Origin: Ornithinibacillus contaminans
GTDB lineage: Bacteria > Bacillota > Bacilli > Bacillales > Amphibacillaceae
NCBI RefSeq assembly: GCF_001038425.2
Contig: NZ_LDPV02000034.1
Location: 1 to 64,000, forward strand
Reading direction: 5' to 3'
DNA length: 64,000 nt
The stretch's first letter is position 1, and each line of letters begins with the position of its first letter. Below, one piece after another: positions 10,698-20,094 of this stretch. A program made the position numbers and the translations under genes. The notes beneath the pieces are model-generated. The model had not been told where the DNA came from. It saw only the letters and a program-made list of their open reading frames with translations, and ran no database searches.

Positions 10698-10721
10698 AAT
10701 ACATGAATTGCTCCATGTATT
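10698..10721 (-). promoter_or_regulatory. Perfect dyad in the mneS leader
   Basis: AATACATG and CATGTATT are separated by eight bases, directly upstream of the mneS ribosome site (GGAGGC at about 10689-10694). It could be an operator or an RNA hairpin near the start. It does not look like the known MntR consensus. Confidence 0.4.
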
Positions 10722-10756
10722 CGAATAACCATTAACTGTTTCTTCTATACAAAAAT

Positions 10757-10786
10757 TATCTAGATGTAGAAATTGCTTTATGTCAA
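10757..10786 (-). promoter_or_regulatory. Candidate sigma-A promoter of mneS
   Basis: On the minus strand, TTGACA (10781-10786) is followed after 18 bases by TAGATA (10757-10762). The roughly 200 bases between here and the next gene (10987) are AT-rich and hold nothing else I recognise. Confidence 0.5.
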
Positions 10787-10985
10787 CCTTTACACTATAA
10801 CAAAGGGAAATCGATGAGTCTAGAGAAACAAATAAGCGCTATGTAATATCAATTGCCATGATGTAAGTATCTTTCATTTGTCCAAAAAATATAACCGAGT
10901 TCTAGTTTGTACTTTTTGTAAAATCTGATTGCAATTATTCATAAAATTTAGGATAATGGAATAAAGGAGCAAAGGGGCGTATCCC

Positions 10986-11219
10986 ATGAAAAAGGAAAAG
11001 GTAATTTATCGCTTTTGTCCGTATGAAGGAAAGGTCCTAAACGCTAGAAGAGAAATATCCTTTGAAATTCGTTTATCGTCACGATTATTATTAGATGAAC
11101 TATGCTTTAATTGGAATAAACAAGTGCTGGAGAAAAAGTTAAACAATTCCATTGAAAAAGGGAATATAGAGGAGTTTAGAAGCGTTCGCGAACAATATTT
11201 ACAGTATATTTGGGAATAA
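10986..11219 (+). CDS. Small IDEAL-domain protein
   Basis: A 77-residue soluble protein. Residues about 33-73 (LLLDELCFNWNKQVL, then SIEKGNIEEFRSVREQY) fit the IDEAL domain, a short helical motif with a LIDEAL-like core found in small Firmicute proteins such as YpiB and at the end of ComK-adjacent proteins. The domain is thought to mediate protein contacts; the function is unknown. GGAGCAAAGGGGCG precedes ATG 10986. The gene stands alone and has a strong terminator at 11236. Confidence 0.6.
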   Translation: MKKEKVIYRFCPYEGKVLNARREISFEIRLSSRLLLDELCFNWNKQVLEKKLNNSIEKGNIEEFRSVREQYLQYIWE

Positions 11220-11235
11220 ATGCTCACATCTTTCC

Positions 11236-11267
11236 ATAGCCTTGCCTACGTTTGGTAAGGCTATTTT
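11236..11267 (+). terminator. Terminator after the IDEAL-domain gene
   Basis: ATAGCCTTGCC and GGTAAGGCTAT form a near-perfect stem, followed by TTTT. Confidence 0.8.
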
Positions 11268-11304
11268 CGTGTAAGTAATTAAGAAAAGAAATTAGGGGGA
11301 TTTT

Positions 11305-12765
11305 ATGAAATTAGATAGTGATGTTCTAAAGAAACAAAATCGTCTATTGCTCTATATCTTACTATTCTCTTTACTACTTGGTTTAGGAGCGGAAGTTGTT
11401 GTGGGGGCACCAGTGGAAAATATGCTCGCACTGTCTATCGGTGGAATTGTTGGTATAGGGGTTATTGCATTTTTAAATGTAAAAGCCATGTATAGTCAGC
11501 TAGTGCCTTACATTGCTGTAGTATGTTTAACCGGTGTATCCCTTATTATTATGCTAAGCTCCGATTACGTAACAAATATGTTGTTTACCTTCTTTTTGTT
11601 AGCGGTTGCAGCGGTGTCGTTATCAAAAGCAGTATTAACTACTGGTGGTGCTTTAGGTATCGGGCTACTGATCTTTTTCATCCTTATAAAGGGACAAACA
11701 GTAGGATTTGATACGCGGTCAGCAGCTATTACAACGGTGTTTTTTATATTGATTTTCCTTGTATTATTCATTCAAATTAAGGTAACCAGAGGGTTCATCG
11801 CAACAATGCATCAAACGTTATCTGATATGGAATTAAAGACGAATGAAGAACAGATTCGTACGAAGAATGTCCAAGCAGGTGCTAAAAAGGTAAGAGAACA
11901 AATGACTATCATTGAACAAGATAGTAATCTGAACCGTAATCAAATAAAAGAAATGCTAGAAGGGTTTCAAGAAATTGCTAGAGCGAGTCAAGCTCAGGCA
12001 GAAACGGCAGCCGGAATATCAGAGTCAACCAATACAACCCATCAGTCTTTAGAAAAAATGCTTGAATCCTTCACGAGAAGCATTCAAGACGGGGAGGATT
12101 TAATTGGATTATCGACGAAAGGCAAGGGAACAATGGAAGCTTTGTCTGGTACACTCGAAAATTTTCAATTGTCCTTTCAAACATTAACGATGAATATGGA
12201 AAGTCTAGTTAACCGTATTTATGAAAACAATACCAACGCTGAAAAAATTCAAGCCATCGCGGAGCAGACAAATCTATTAGCGTTAAATGCCAGTATTGAA
12301 GCAGCACGGGCTGGAGAATATGGAAAAGGTTTCTCCGTTGTCGCGTCAGAAATACGTAAGTTAGCTGAGGTTTCCCAGCTAACAGCCAAACAGATTCGTG
12401 AAAATCTACAAATGATTGAAGCTGATGCACAAAGTACACAGAAAGAGGTCATTTATAATCAGGATCAATTACAAACAAGCGCAGGACATGCTTTATTAGC
12501 AACAGAAAACTTCACAACGATCATTGAGCAGCTGGAAGGTTTTATTAACTACCTACAGTATTTGAATAAACAAGCGAGTACGATAAAAGGTTCTTCGGAA
12601 TCTATTGAGCAGTCAGTGGATAATTTGGCTAGCTTAATGGAGGAAACAACGGCAACAATTGAAGAATTGGAAGCAATTGTCGATGAGCAAGTAAATCGAA
12701 TGGAGTATTTAGTTGTAGCGGTTGAAACGACTAATGAAGCGGCTGCTACCTTAGAACGATCTTAA
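11305..12765 (+). CDS. Methyl-accepting chemotaxis protein without extracellular sensor domain
   Basis: A 486-residue chemoreceptor. About six hydrophobic helices fill residues 15-160, with little extracellular sequence between them and no clear HAMP domain. The cytoplasmic four-helix signalling domain follows, with the conserved hairpin tip [19 protein letters not shown] at about 313-331. Signals are passed to CheA/CheW at this tip. The ligand must be sensed in the membrane or cytoplasm (inference). A GGGGG site lies before ATG 11305. It is monocistronic and no che genes lie nearby. Confidence 0.88.
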   Translation: MKLDSDVLKKQNRLLLYILLFSLLLGLGAEVVVGAPVENMLALSIGGIVGIGVIAFLNVKAMYSQLVPYIAVVCLTGVSLIIMLSSDYVTNMLFTFFLLAVAAVSLSKAVLTTGGALGIGLLIFFILIKGQTVGFDTRSAAITTVFFILIFLVLFIQIKVTRGFIATMHQTLSDMELKTNEEQIRTKNVQAGAKKVREQMTIIEQDSNLNRNQIKEMLEGFQEIARASQAQAETAAGISESTNTTHQSLEKMLESFTRSIQDGEDLIGLSTKGKGTMEALSGTLENFQLSFQTLTMNMESLVNRIYENNTNAEKIQAIAEQTNLLALNASIEAARAGEYGKGFSVVASEIRKLAEVSQLTAKQIRENLQMIEADAQSTQKEVIYNQDQLQTSAGHALLATENFTTIIEQLEGFINYLQYLNKQASTIKGSSESIEQSVDNLASLMEETTATIEELEAIVDEQVNRMEYLVVAVETTNEAAATLERS

Positions 12766-12836
12766 TAAACTTTACTTTTTCTTAACACTGGTTGTTTCGA
12801 TAGTTTGCTATGCTATACACAAGAGGGGTGTGAGAA

Positions 12837-14114
12837 ATGAAAGAGGACAGAAAAAAGCAAGTCAGCTGGATGTTATATGATTTTGGTAACTCTGCATTTG
12901 CAACCACAATGCTAGCGGCAGTTCTACCGATATTTTATGATACGATGGCGACCCAAGGTGGATTAGCCGATGGCTTGGCAACAAGCTATTGGGGCTATGC
13001 GAATTCGATTGCTGTACTAATTGTAGCGATTTTAGCGCCGATTCTTGGTGCCATTAGTGATTTTTCCGCTTCGAAAATGAAGTTTCTCCGTTTTTTCGCA
13101 TTTATGGGGATGATTGCGAGTATACTATTAGCTTTTACCGGTGATGGGAATTATTTATTTGTAGCAATTATGTTTATTATCGGCTCCATCGGGTTTTCTG
13201 GTGCTAATATTTTCTACGATGCCTTTTTACCGGAAATAGCAGAGGAAAAAGACTTAGACCGTGTATCTGCAGGTGGTTTTGCATTAGGGTATGTTGGTGG
13301 AGGAATCCTGTTACTTATTAATGTACTCATGATATTAAATCCCGGCTGGTTTGGGATGGCCGACCAAATCGTTGCCATGAAGGTTTCGTTTTTGACGGTA
13401 GGAATTTGGTGGTTTGTCTTCTCGATTCCACTACTGAAAAACATTAAGGAAGAAAAACACGTATCTGTAAAACGAGATAAATCGTTTCTAACCATTGGCT
13501 TTACCAGAATCGGAAGTACCTTTAAGGAAATTAAACAATTCAAGCATCTATTACTATTTCTGTTTGCGTTTTGGTTATATAATGATGGAATTTCGACCAT
13601 TATTCGTATGGCGACTATTTATGGTGCAGATATCGGAATTGGAACAAATGATTTAATTGTTGCGTTACTCATTACACAATTTGTAGGAATACCATTTACA
13701 TTTTTCTTCGGGTGGCTAGCGAGCAAAATCGCACCAAAGAAAGCATTAATGATGACGCTGTTCATTTACCTAGGTATTGTCATCATTGGGTATTTCATGA
13801 ATTCAGCTCTTCATTTTTACTTATTGGCTATTTGTGTAGGATTTGTACAGGGTGGTTCCCAAGCATTAAGTAGATCGATATTTGGTCGGATGGTACCTGA
13901 AAATAAAACAGGGGAATTCTTCGGCTTTTACGGAATATCATCTAAGTTTTCGGCTGTATTTGGACCATTTCTATTCGGTTTTGTAGGTCAGATTACTGGT
14001 GATAGTAGGTTTGGTATTTTATCATTAGTGTTCTTCTTTATTGCAGGTATTATCTTACTTAGCTTCGTAAACATTGAAAAAGGTGTACAAGCAGCAAAAA
14101 AACAGAATAACTAA
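12837..14114 (+). CDS. MFS transporter, UMF1 (Atg22-like) family, YxiO-like
   Basis: A 425-residue, roughly 12-helix transporter. The N-terminal SWMLYDFGNSAFATTML is the signature of the UMF1 / Atg22-like MFS branch, which includes B. subtilis YxiO and yeast vacuolar amino acid effluxer Atg22. GSQALSRSIFGRMVPE (about 342-357) is also typical. The substrate is unknown in bacteria. GAGGGGTGTGAG precedes ATG 12837. It is monocistronic, with a terminator-like hairpin at 14121. Confidence 0.8.
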   Translation: MKEDRKKQVSWMLYDFGNSAFATTMLAAVLPIFYDTMATQGGLADGLATSYWGYANSIAVLIVAILAPILGAISDFSASKMKFLRFFAFMGMIASILLAFTGDGNYLFVAIMFIIGSIGFSGANIFYDAFLPEIAEEKDLDRVSAGGFALGYVGGGILLLINVLMILNPGWFGMADQIVAMKVSFLTVGIWWFVFSIPLLKNIKEEKHVSVKRDKSFLTIGFTRIGSTFKEIKQFKHLLLFLFAFWLYNDGISTIIRMATIYGADIGIGTNDLIVALLITQFVGIPFTFFFGWLASKIAPKKALMMTLFIYLGIVIIGYFMNSALHFYLLAICVGFVQGGSQALSRSIFGRMVPENKTGEFFGFYGISSKFSAVFGPFLFGFVGQITGDSRFGILSLVFFFIAGIILLSFVNIEKGVQAAKKQNN

Positions 14115-14120
14115 AGTAAT

Positions 14121-14170
14121 GAGAGCTGGGAGATAAGTATGGTTAAAATTGCTAATTTCCCAGCTTCTCT
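14121..14170 (+). terminator. Terminator hairpin after the UMF1 transporter gene
   Basis: GAGAGCTGGGA and TCCCAGCTTCTC arms enclose AGATAAGT. The arrangement is reminiscent of the dispersed GAGC-GGGACATAAGT repeats, but it is short and diverged. It lies between convergent genes. Confidence 0.5.
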
Positions 14171-14218
14171 TGTACATGTATTTTGCTAAAACACTTTTTT
14201 TACAAAAGCGGTTTCGTT

Positions 14219-15130
14219 TTATACGATTGGCTCACTAAATTTGTTTTGTAAATCTAACTGAAGCGGTAAACCTGTGTCATAGGAAATATCCCCGATGATT
14301 TCTTCTAAATCTGAACGTGTTGATCCCCGATTTGACCAGAAATCCAACACATATTTCATAATTCCAATTGCTTCAATTCGTGCTTGTTCATATAAATCGA
14401 TAAAGCTCTTTAGCGATGGTTCATTTGTAGCAGAATGTCTCCATGTTTTGTGCTCTACATTAAGATAATCAGTATGTACAGTAATAGGTTGATATGAATA
14501 GGAAGAAACCAACGATTTGAAAAGTTTATTTTTCCATCCATAAGGATCTGCTAATAGCTTTTGCGCAAGCTTCATGTCTTGAAATGCTTTTTTTATATAG
14601 CCCGAAGAGTTCTTAGCTATTTCTGGGTAGTGTCGAACAATCGCAGGATGCAAGAAATCGGCTATGGCTGTTCGTTGATGCTTTGTAAGGTGAATTTCTT
14701 TAGAGACGGGTGTTTTCCAGGTTTTTAAGTTTTTATAGCGTTCCATCATTAAAGTGTCAATGATCACCTCTAGCTTCTGATGCTTATTTCCGTCATACCC
14801 CGCGCGGTAATGCACATATGGATGTGTATTTCGGTCTAAAATATGATGAGTCATAAAAGCTAATACATAGGATTTAATTTCTTCCGATTTGTCTTTGGCA
14901 GAAATAATTAAATCCATTAGAAAATCACCACATTTTTTCGTGTGGAGTAAATTACCTATCTGGTGAACCGGCTCATCCTTTATCCATGGCCAAAAATTAT
15001 AATAAAAGAAAGGATCGGGACCTTGTGCACCTAAATTCAAAATATAACTATGCTTTGGGATTGATTCTGGATGGCCAATGGCATCAACCACATCCTCGCA
15101 AAACAGCATATGTGTCCATATGTTAGGCAT
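14219..15130 (-). CDS. Zinc-dependent phospholipase C-like protein
   Basis: A 303-residue protein of the zinc-dependent PLC family (PF00882 type). MPNIWTHMLFCED at the N-terminus, GAQGPDPFFYYNFW near residue 45, FMTHHILDRNTHPYVHYR near 100 and KHQKLEVIIDTLM near 122 supply the His/Asp zinc ligands. The start is ATG 15130 because AGGAGG lies between it and the upstream in-frame ATG 15148. No signal peptide is visible, so unlike the secreted clostridial/Bacillus PLCs it is probably cytoplasmic. The substrate is unknown. It converges on the UMF1 gene. Confidence 0.75.
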   Translation of the reverse strand: MPNIWTHMLFCEDVVDAIGHPESIPKHSYILNLGAQGPDPFFYYNFWPWIKDEPVHQIGNLLHTKKCGDFLMDLIISAKDKSEEIKSYVLAFMTHHILDRNTHPYVHYRAGYDGNKHQKLEVIIDTLMMERYKNLKTWKTPVSKEIHLTKHQRTAIADFLHPAIVRHYPEIAKNSSGYIKKAFQDMKLAQKLLADPYGWKNKLFKSLVSSYSYQPITVHTDYLNVEHKTWRHSATNEPSLKSFIDLYEQARIEAIGIMKYVLDFWSNRGSTRSDLEEIIGDISYDTGLPLQLDLQNKFSEPIV

Positions 15131-15361
15131 GGAAAGTCCTCCTGTCAATGAAATGTAAAATGTCTAGTTACTAGTATAATGGTAAAACGTATCAGGATGG
15201 ATTACAATTTTGTGAATTTAGCGGAGAGATATAAAAAATAGGAGATGGCAGTAATTAAGGATTCGCATTTATTAAAAATTTGGTACAATAGAGAGGGATT
15301 ATGTAAGTGAATTTAAACTGCTGAATAAGCAGGATTCGTAACAATAGGGGAGGAAATACAT

Positions 15362-16747
15362 ATGGAATATCGATTAGAACATGATACATTGGGCGAAGTG
15401 AAGGTACCAGCGGATAAATTTTGGGGTGCACAAACACAGCGAAGTAAGGAAAACTTTCCAATTGGTAATGAGACAATGCCAATCGAAATTATAAAAGCGT
15501 TTGCAATTTTGAAGAAAAGTGCAGCGAAAGTAAATCATGATTTAGGATTATTGGAAGCTAAAAAAGCGGATGCAATCGAATATGCAGCATTACAACTAAT
15601 AGATGGGAAATTGAATCAGCATTTTCCATTAGTTGTGTGGCAAACTGGTAGTGGTACTCAATCGAACATGAATGTGAATGAGGTATTAGCTTTTGTAGGA
15701 AATGAATGGCTAAAAGCAGAGGGTAGTGATCTTACACTTCATCCAAATGATGATGTCAATAAATCACAAAGTTCTAATGATACGTATCCAACTGCGATGC
15801 ATATTGCAGCAGTTTTAAAACTAGAGGATGAAGTACTTCCCGCTTTACAAACTTTAAAGCAAACGTTTAAAACTAAAATGGAAGCATTCAGTTCAATTGT
15901 TAAAATTGGGAGAACACATCTTCAAGACGCAACACCATTAACACTAGGACAAGAAATTAGTGGCTGGCATCGCATGCTAGAAAAATCTGAAAGCATGATT
16001 ATTGAGAGCCTAAAATATTTACGTGAGCTTGCGCTAGGTGGTACTGCAGTAGGTACAGGACTAAATGCACATCCGGAATTCTCTGAACGAGTTAGTAAAG
16101 AAATTAGCAACTATACGAAGAAAGAATTTATTACGGCACCAAATAAATTTCACGCATTAACAAGTCATGATGAATCTGTCTTTGCTCATGGTGCATTAAA
16201 GGGATTGGCTGCAGACTTGATGAAAATTGCCAATGATGTTCGTTGGTTAGCAAGTGGACCTCGCTGTGGAATTGGGGAAATTACGATTCCAGAAAATGAG
16301 CCAGGAAGCTCGATCATGCCAGGAAAAGTGAACCCAACACAAAGTGAAGCTGTTACGATGGTTGCGGCACAAGTCATGGGAAATGATGCAACGATTGGTT
16401 TTGCAGCTAGTCAAGGGAACTTCGAATTAAATGTATTTAAGCCAGTTATCGCCTATAATTTCTTACAGTCATGTCAGCTACTAGCAGACAGCATGCTTTC
16501 ATTTGATGAACGATGTGCACAAGGAATTGAGCCAAATCTAGATCAAATTGAAAAGAATCTAAATGATTCACTAATGCTAGTGACAGCTTTAAATCCTCAT
16601 ATCGGCTATGAGAATGCAGCGAAGATTGCTAAAAAAGCATATGCAGATAATGCTACATTAAAAGAGACGGCGGTTGCATTAGGTCTGTTAACCGAACAAG
16701 AATTTGATCAATATGTTAATCCGAAAGAAATGACACATCCTAAATAA
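15362..16747 (+). CDS. fumC: Fumarate hydratase class II
   Basis: A 461-residue TCA-cycle enzyme interconverting fumarate and malate. The superfamily signature [11 protein letters not shown] lies at about 317-327, [13 protein letters not shown] near 98 and [10 protein letters not shown] near 182. Length is the same as B. subtilis CitG. GGGGAGGAAATACAT precedes ATG 15362. It is monocistronic, with a strong terminator at 16755. Confidence 0.96.
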   Translation: MEYRLEHDTLGEVKVPADKFWGAQTQRSKENFPIGNETMPIEIIKAFAILKKSAAKVNHDLGLLEAKKADAIEYAALQLIDGKLNQHFPLVVWQTGSGTQSNMNVNEVLAFVGNEWLKAEGSDLTLHPNDDVNKSQSSNDTYPTAMHIAAVLKLEDEVLPALQTLKQTFKTKMEAFSSIVKIGRTHLQDATPLTLGQEISGWHRMLEKSESMIIESLKYLRELALGGTAVGTGLNAHPEFSERVSKEISNYTKKEFITAPNKFHALTSHDESVFAHGALKGLAADLMKIANDVRWLASGPRCGIGEITIPENEPGSSIMPGKVNPTQSEAVTMVAAQVMGNDATIGFAASQGNFELNVFKPVIAYNFLQSCQLLADSMLSFDERCAQGIEPNLDQIEKNLNDSLMLVTALNPHIGYENAAKIAKKAYADNATLKETAVALGLLTEQEFDQYVNPKEMTHPK

Positions 16748-16754
16748 GAACGAA

Positions 16755-16792
16755 AAAGAATCCTGCTTATGAAAAGTAGGATTCTTTTTTTT
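16755..16792 (+). terminator. Terminator after fumC
   Basis: AAAGAATCCTGCTT and AAGTAGGATTCTTT form a long stem with an ATGA-type loop and eight T. Confidence 0.9.
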
Positions 16793-16892
16793 GCATGCAA
16801 AAAAACATGGGAGCGAGCCACAAATTACCAATGGTTATTTGTGATAAGATTTTCTGTTCTGTTAACAATATAGGTACAGGAGGTGATAAAAC

Positions 16893-17093
16893 ATGGCAAG
16901 CAACAATTCAAACCAATTACTTGTACCTGGTGTTGAACAAGCTCTTCAACAAATGAAATATGAAATCGCTTCTGAGTTTGGTGTAAACCTTGGTGCTGAC
17001 ACTACTTCTCGTGCTAACGGTTCTGTTGGTGGAGAAATCACTAAGCGTCTAGTTCAAACAGCTCAACAACAACTTAACGGAAAAATTCAATAA
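16893..17093 (+). CDS. Alpha/beta-type small acid-soluble spore protein
   Basis: A 66-residue SASP that coats and protects spore DNA and is broken down at germination. The GPR protease site YEIASEFGV is at about residues 27-35, and the DNA-binding C-terminal [10 protein letters not shown] lies at about 46-55. AGGAGGTGATAA is a very strong ribosome site. Codon use is that of a highly expressed gene. It is expected to be transcribed by sigma-G in the forespore; I could not fix the promoter with confidence. It shows that the host makes endospores. Confidence 0.96.
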   Translation: MASNNSNQLLVPGVEQALQQMKYEIASEFGVNLGADTTSRANGSVGGEITKRLVQTAQQQLNGKIQ

Positions 17094-17124
17094 TGATGGC
17101 ATCTGGGGTGTATAGCCCTTTACG

Positions 17125-17153
17125 AGGGAAAGTCAAATCGACTTTCCCTTTTT
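17125..17153 (+). terminator. Terminator after the spore protein gene
   Basis: AGGGAAAGTC and GACTTTCCCT form a perfect 10-bp stem with an AAATC loop and a TTTTT tail. Confidence 0.9.
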
Positions 17154-17232
17154 AATTGTTACCATCCTGTTGAATAATTGTATTATTTACTAAATGCTAG
17201 AAATAATTCCCTATACGTTACAAAAATATAAC

Positions 17233-17319
17233 AAAAAAAGAGGACCAATGGTACTGTGACTGTCCCGGTACGTTAGATTTTTCACTAACTTACCAGGGGT
17301 CACTACCAAATCCCTCTTT
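17233..17319 (-). terminator. Very long imperfect hairpin, msmX terminator
   Basis: Six paired blocks in register (AAAGAGG/CCTCTTT, TGGTA/TACCA, GTGAC/GTCAC, CCC/GGG, GGTA/TACC, GTTAG/CTAAC) form a stem of about 37 positions. On the minus strand it ends in seven T, right after the msmX stop. It is much longer than an ordinary terminator and may be an inserted repeat used as one. Confidence 0.7.
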
Positions 17320-17330
17320 ATGGATTGGAT

Positions 17331-18428
17331 TTATTTAATTCTTTCTTCTGTATCTGCATCAAAGAAGTGTGCTTTATTCATGTCTAATGCTAAGTCAATA
17401 GTTTCGCCACCGTGAATATCCGAACGGGAATCAACACGAGCGATAAAATCTTGATTACTTACTTTAGAGTATAAGAATGTTTCTGCACCCATTAATTCGG
17501 CCACTTCAATTAAAGCAGAAATTTTTGTCTGAGGTGAGGATTCAATAAACACTAGTTCATCATGAATATCCTCAGGACGAATTCCTAAAATTACATCTTT
17601 ATTGATATAACCTTTTTCTTTTAACAACTTCAATTTACCTTCTGGAATATTAATCTTCACGTCACCCATAACGAAGTCAGTTTCCGTTAATTTACCTGTT
17701 AAGAAATTCATGGAAGGAGATCCGATGAATCCACCAACGAACACATTATTTGGATTGTCATAAACATCCTTTGGTGCCCCCACTTGTTGGATAACACCGT
17801 CCTTCATAACGACAAGACGAGTAGCCATTGTCATTGCCTCGGTTTGGTCATGTGTTACATAAATTGTTGTAGTTTGTAACCGTTTATGAAGCTTTTGAAT
17901 TTCAGCACGCATTTGTACACGTAATTTCGCATCCAGGTTAGATAATGGTTCATCCATTAAGAATACTTTCGCATCACGAACGATTGCACGACCTAATGCA
18001 ACACGCTGACGTTGTCCACCAGAAAGTGCTTTTGGTTTCCGGTCTAAATAAGCTTCTAATCCAAGAATCTTAGCAGCGTTTTGGACGCGCTTATCAATTT
18101 CATCTTTTTTGAACTTCCGTAGTTTTAAACCAAATGCCATATTATCGTATACATTCATATGCGGATATAAGGCATAGTTTTGGAATACCATCGCAATGTC
18201 ACGATCTTTCGGTGCAACATCATTCATTTTTTTATCATCAATGAATAATTCACCTTCTGTAATTTCTTCTAATCCAGCAATCATTCGAAGTGTTGTCGAT
18301 TTACCACAACCAGATGGTCCTACGAATACAATAAACTCTTTATCCTGAATGTGCAGATTGAAGTCGTTTACCGCAATTACATCTTTATCGTACTTCTTTT
18401 GAATATGATTTAATTGTAATTCAGCCAT
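17331..18428 (-). CDS. msmX: Multi-sugar ABC importer ATPase MsmX
   Basis: A 365-residue CUT1-type ATPase, the same length as B. subtilis MsmX. Walker A GPSGCGKSTT is at about 38-47, the signature LSGGQRQRVALGRA at about 134-147, Walker B VFLMDEPLSNLDAKL near 155, and the C-terminal MOI/TOBE regulatory domain after 235. MsmX energises several sugar importers that lack their own ATPase. The gene stands alone, as usual. A cre-like CcpA site overlaps its leader (18451-18464). The PucR-type gene 128 bases upstream is the B. subtilis neighbour yxkF. Confidence 0.93.
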   Translation of the reverse strand: MAELQLNHIQKKYDKDVIAVNDFNLHIQDKEFIVFVGPSGCGKSTTLRMIAGLEEITEGELFIDDKKMNDVAPKDRDIAMVFQNYALYPHMNVYDNMAFGLKLRKFKKDEIDKRVQNAAKILGLEAYLDRKPKALSGGQRQRVALGRAIVRDAKVFLMDEPLSNLDAKLRVQMRAEIQKLHKRLQTTTIYVTHDQTEAMTMATRLVVMKDGVIQQVGAPKDVYDNPNNVFVGGFIGSPSMNFLTGKLTETDFVMGDVKINIPEGKLKLLKEKGYINKDVILGIRPEDIHDELVFIESSPQTKISALIEVAELMGAETFLYSKVSNQDFIARVDSRSDIHGGETIDLALDMNKAHFFDADTEERIK

Positions 18429-18450
18429 GATAAAAATCCCCCTCTAATTT

Positions 18451-18464
18451 TGTAAGCGTTTTTA
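18451..18464 (-). promoter_or_regulatory. Candidate CcpA site (cre) in the msmX leader
   Basis: TGTAAGCGTTTTTA matches the cre consensus TGWAANCGNTNWCA except for one position (T for C). It lies about 23 bases upstream of the msmX start and fits carbon catabolite control of a sugar-uptake ATPase. Confidence 0.5.
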
Positions 18465-18509
18465 TAACTAGTTTCAGTATAATAAATGAGTAGGATGAAG
18501 GAAATAGCA

Positions 18510-18546
18510 AACATGCACAAAGATAATAGAAGTCTTTGTGCATGTT
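18510..18546 (-). terminator. Hairpin between the PucR-type gene and msmX
   Basis: AACATGCACAAAGA and TCTTTGTGCATGTT form a perfect 14-bp stem downstream of the minus-strand regulator gene. The following T tract is weak (TTTGCTATTT). Confidence 0.7.
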
Positions 18547-18555
18547 TACTAGAAA

Positions 18556-19434
18556 CTATTTAGCTAATAAAGCTAGGTAAACAGTCAGTGCTTGATAAAA
18601 ATCTCGCACATCAATCCCTGTCCGCTCATAAAATTTATCAATTCGGTATTGCAGACTATTCCGATGCATGTACAGTTTTTTGGCTGCAACTGAAATATTT
18701 AAATTGCTTTCAAGAAAAACCTCCATCATATTGCTGAAATCTGAATCATGAAGAAATTCCTGTAAAACCAAACTACTAATATCTTGTTTAAAAGCAGGAT
18801 CCGCTTGATCGATTAGAAGGTATGGAATTGCTTCTAAATATGTAATCACATTGCTTTCTGAATGCGCAAACGCAATTTGAGCACTTGAGGTGAGGTGGTG
18901 ATAATGCTGCTTCATATTTGTTTGACTAGATAGGTATGGACCAATGAAAAAACGAATTTTCACATACAGATCACTCATTAAGATATCAATGATTTCGCTA
19001 TACGAAATTGGTTCTTCTAGGTCACTTGGTTGTTGTTCAATGATAATACCAGTCTGTTCGTTTTCCCATAATATCGTAATATCCTTTGCGAACAGTTGAT
19101 TAATCGCATCTTTAAACGCAATAGGATCTAATTGCTCTCTCGCAATTTCAAAATAAATAAAGCGAAAGGTAAAGTCAGAGCCCGACTGGATCGTTTCTTG
19201 TTGTACCCATGATTTCCACTTTTTTTCATCGGCAGACATGATTGGAAATAATGGCTGCAGCTGCTCTAAAAATGTATTGAGTAACAGTAAATCTTTTGCC
19301 TCAAGCTCGTCTTGGTGTATGCCAATAATCTCATTCGTATTCGTGATAAACCATTTATACTGATCATCTAAAGTAGTGGGAATCGTATCAAAATGTTGTA
19401 AGGATGGAAAAAATTCTTTTAGTTTAGCTATCAA
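18556..19434 (-). CDS. PucR/CdaR-type helix-turn-helix regulator, YxkF-like
   Basis: A 292-residue protein. The C-terminus carries the PucR-family HTH: SVAAKKLYMHRNSLQYRIDK at about 248-267, then TGIDVRDFYQALTVYLAL. The N-terminal 200 residues lack a known ligand domain, though this region in CdaR/YxkF-like proteins acts as sensor. The start is TTG 19434, with AGAGG eight bases upstream. The adjacency to msmX is the same as in B. subtilis (yxkF-msmX), hinting at control of sugar use; the target genes are unknown. Confidence 0.75.
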   Translation of the reverse strand: MIAKLKEFFPSLQHFDTIPTTLDDQYKWFITNTNEIIGIHQDELEAKDLLLLNTFLEQLQPLFPIMSADEKKWKSWVQQETIQSGSDFTFRFIYFEIAREQLDPIAFKDAINQLFAKDITILWENEQTGIIIEQQPSDLEEPISYSEIIDILMSDLYVKIRFFIGPYLSSQTNMKQHYHHLTSSAQIAFAHSESNVITYLEAIPYLLIDQADPAFKQDISSLVLQEFLHDSDFSNMMEVFLESNLNISVAAKKLYMHRNSLQYRIDKFYERTGIDVRDFYQALTVYLALLAK

Positions 19435-19590
19435 TCGGAAAACCTCTTTTTTATAGTCTTTTTTTCCATTATATCAATTGGAGTGTGGTTTAAAAAAAGA
19501 ATTTAAATTATTTCGTAAAAAAGCTATCGGTATACAGCAAGCTATTGGTTTGTTATAGTGGGTGTAATCGTAATCAAGGAGGAATTTGTT

Positions 19591-19941
19591 TTGCCAAATA
19601 TGTATGATAGTGCCTATGATTTAGAAAAGGCAATTCGTGAAAGTGAAGAATTTAAAGGATTAAAATCAGCATTTGAAGCGGTTATGAATGATGCATCAGC
19701 TAAAAAAATGTTCGAAGATTTCCGTGATACCCAAATGGAATTACAACAGAAACAAATGCAAGGTCAAGAAATTACGGAAGAAGAAATCGAAAAAGCTCGT
19801 GGTGTCGTAGAGCTAGTTCAACAGCATGAGGCAATATCAACGCTTATGCAGGAAGAACAACGCTTAAATCAAGTGATTAATGAAATTAGCCAAATTATTA
19901 CAAAGCCTTTAGAGGAGCTTTATGGTTCACAACAAGGTTAA
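19591..19941 (+). CDS. yheA: YheA family (YlbF/YmcA-like) small helical protein
   Basis: A 116-residue all-helical protein of the YheA/UPF0342 family. Residues 1-30 (PNMYDSAYDLEKAIRESEEF) and the tail TKPLEELYG match the family closely. It is related to YlbF and YmcA, subunits of the RNase Y-associated Y-complex. YheA itself has no settled function. TTG 19591 is the start because AAGGAGG lies eight bases before it; the family N-terminus also begins there. The upstream GTG-containing extension is not conserved. Confidence 0.85.
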   Translation: MPNMYDSAYDLEKAIRESEEFKGLKSAFEAVMNDASAKKMFEDFRDTQMELQQKQMQGQEITEEEIEKARGVVELVQQHEAISTLMQEEQRLNQVINEISQIITKPLEELYGSQQG

Positions 19942-19956
19942 TAATCGTTGATAGTA

Positions 19957-19995
19957 AAAACGTAGGGATACGCATTAGAATCCTTGCGTTTTTTT
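19957..19995 (+). terminator. Terminator after yheA
   Basis: AAAACGTAGGGAT pairs imperfectly with ATCCTTGCGTTTT and ends in seven T. Confidence 0.75.
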
Positions 19996-20094
19996 AATGG
20001 TTCATACCGTGTTGCAGGTTAAGGAAGGAATTAACCTGTTCAATAGCGAATAACTTGGATAGGAAGAATACTAAACAATTAGGGGGAGTAGCTA

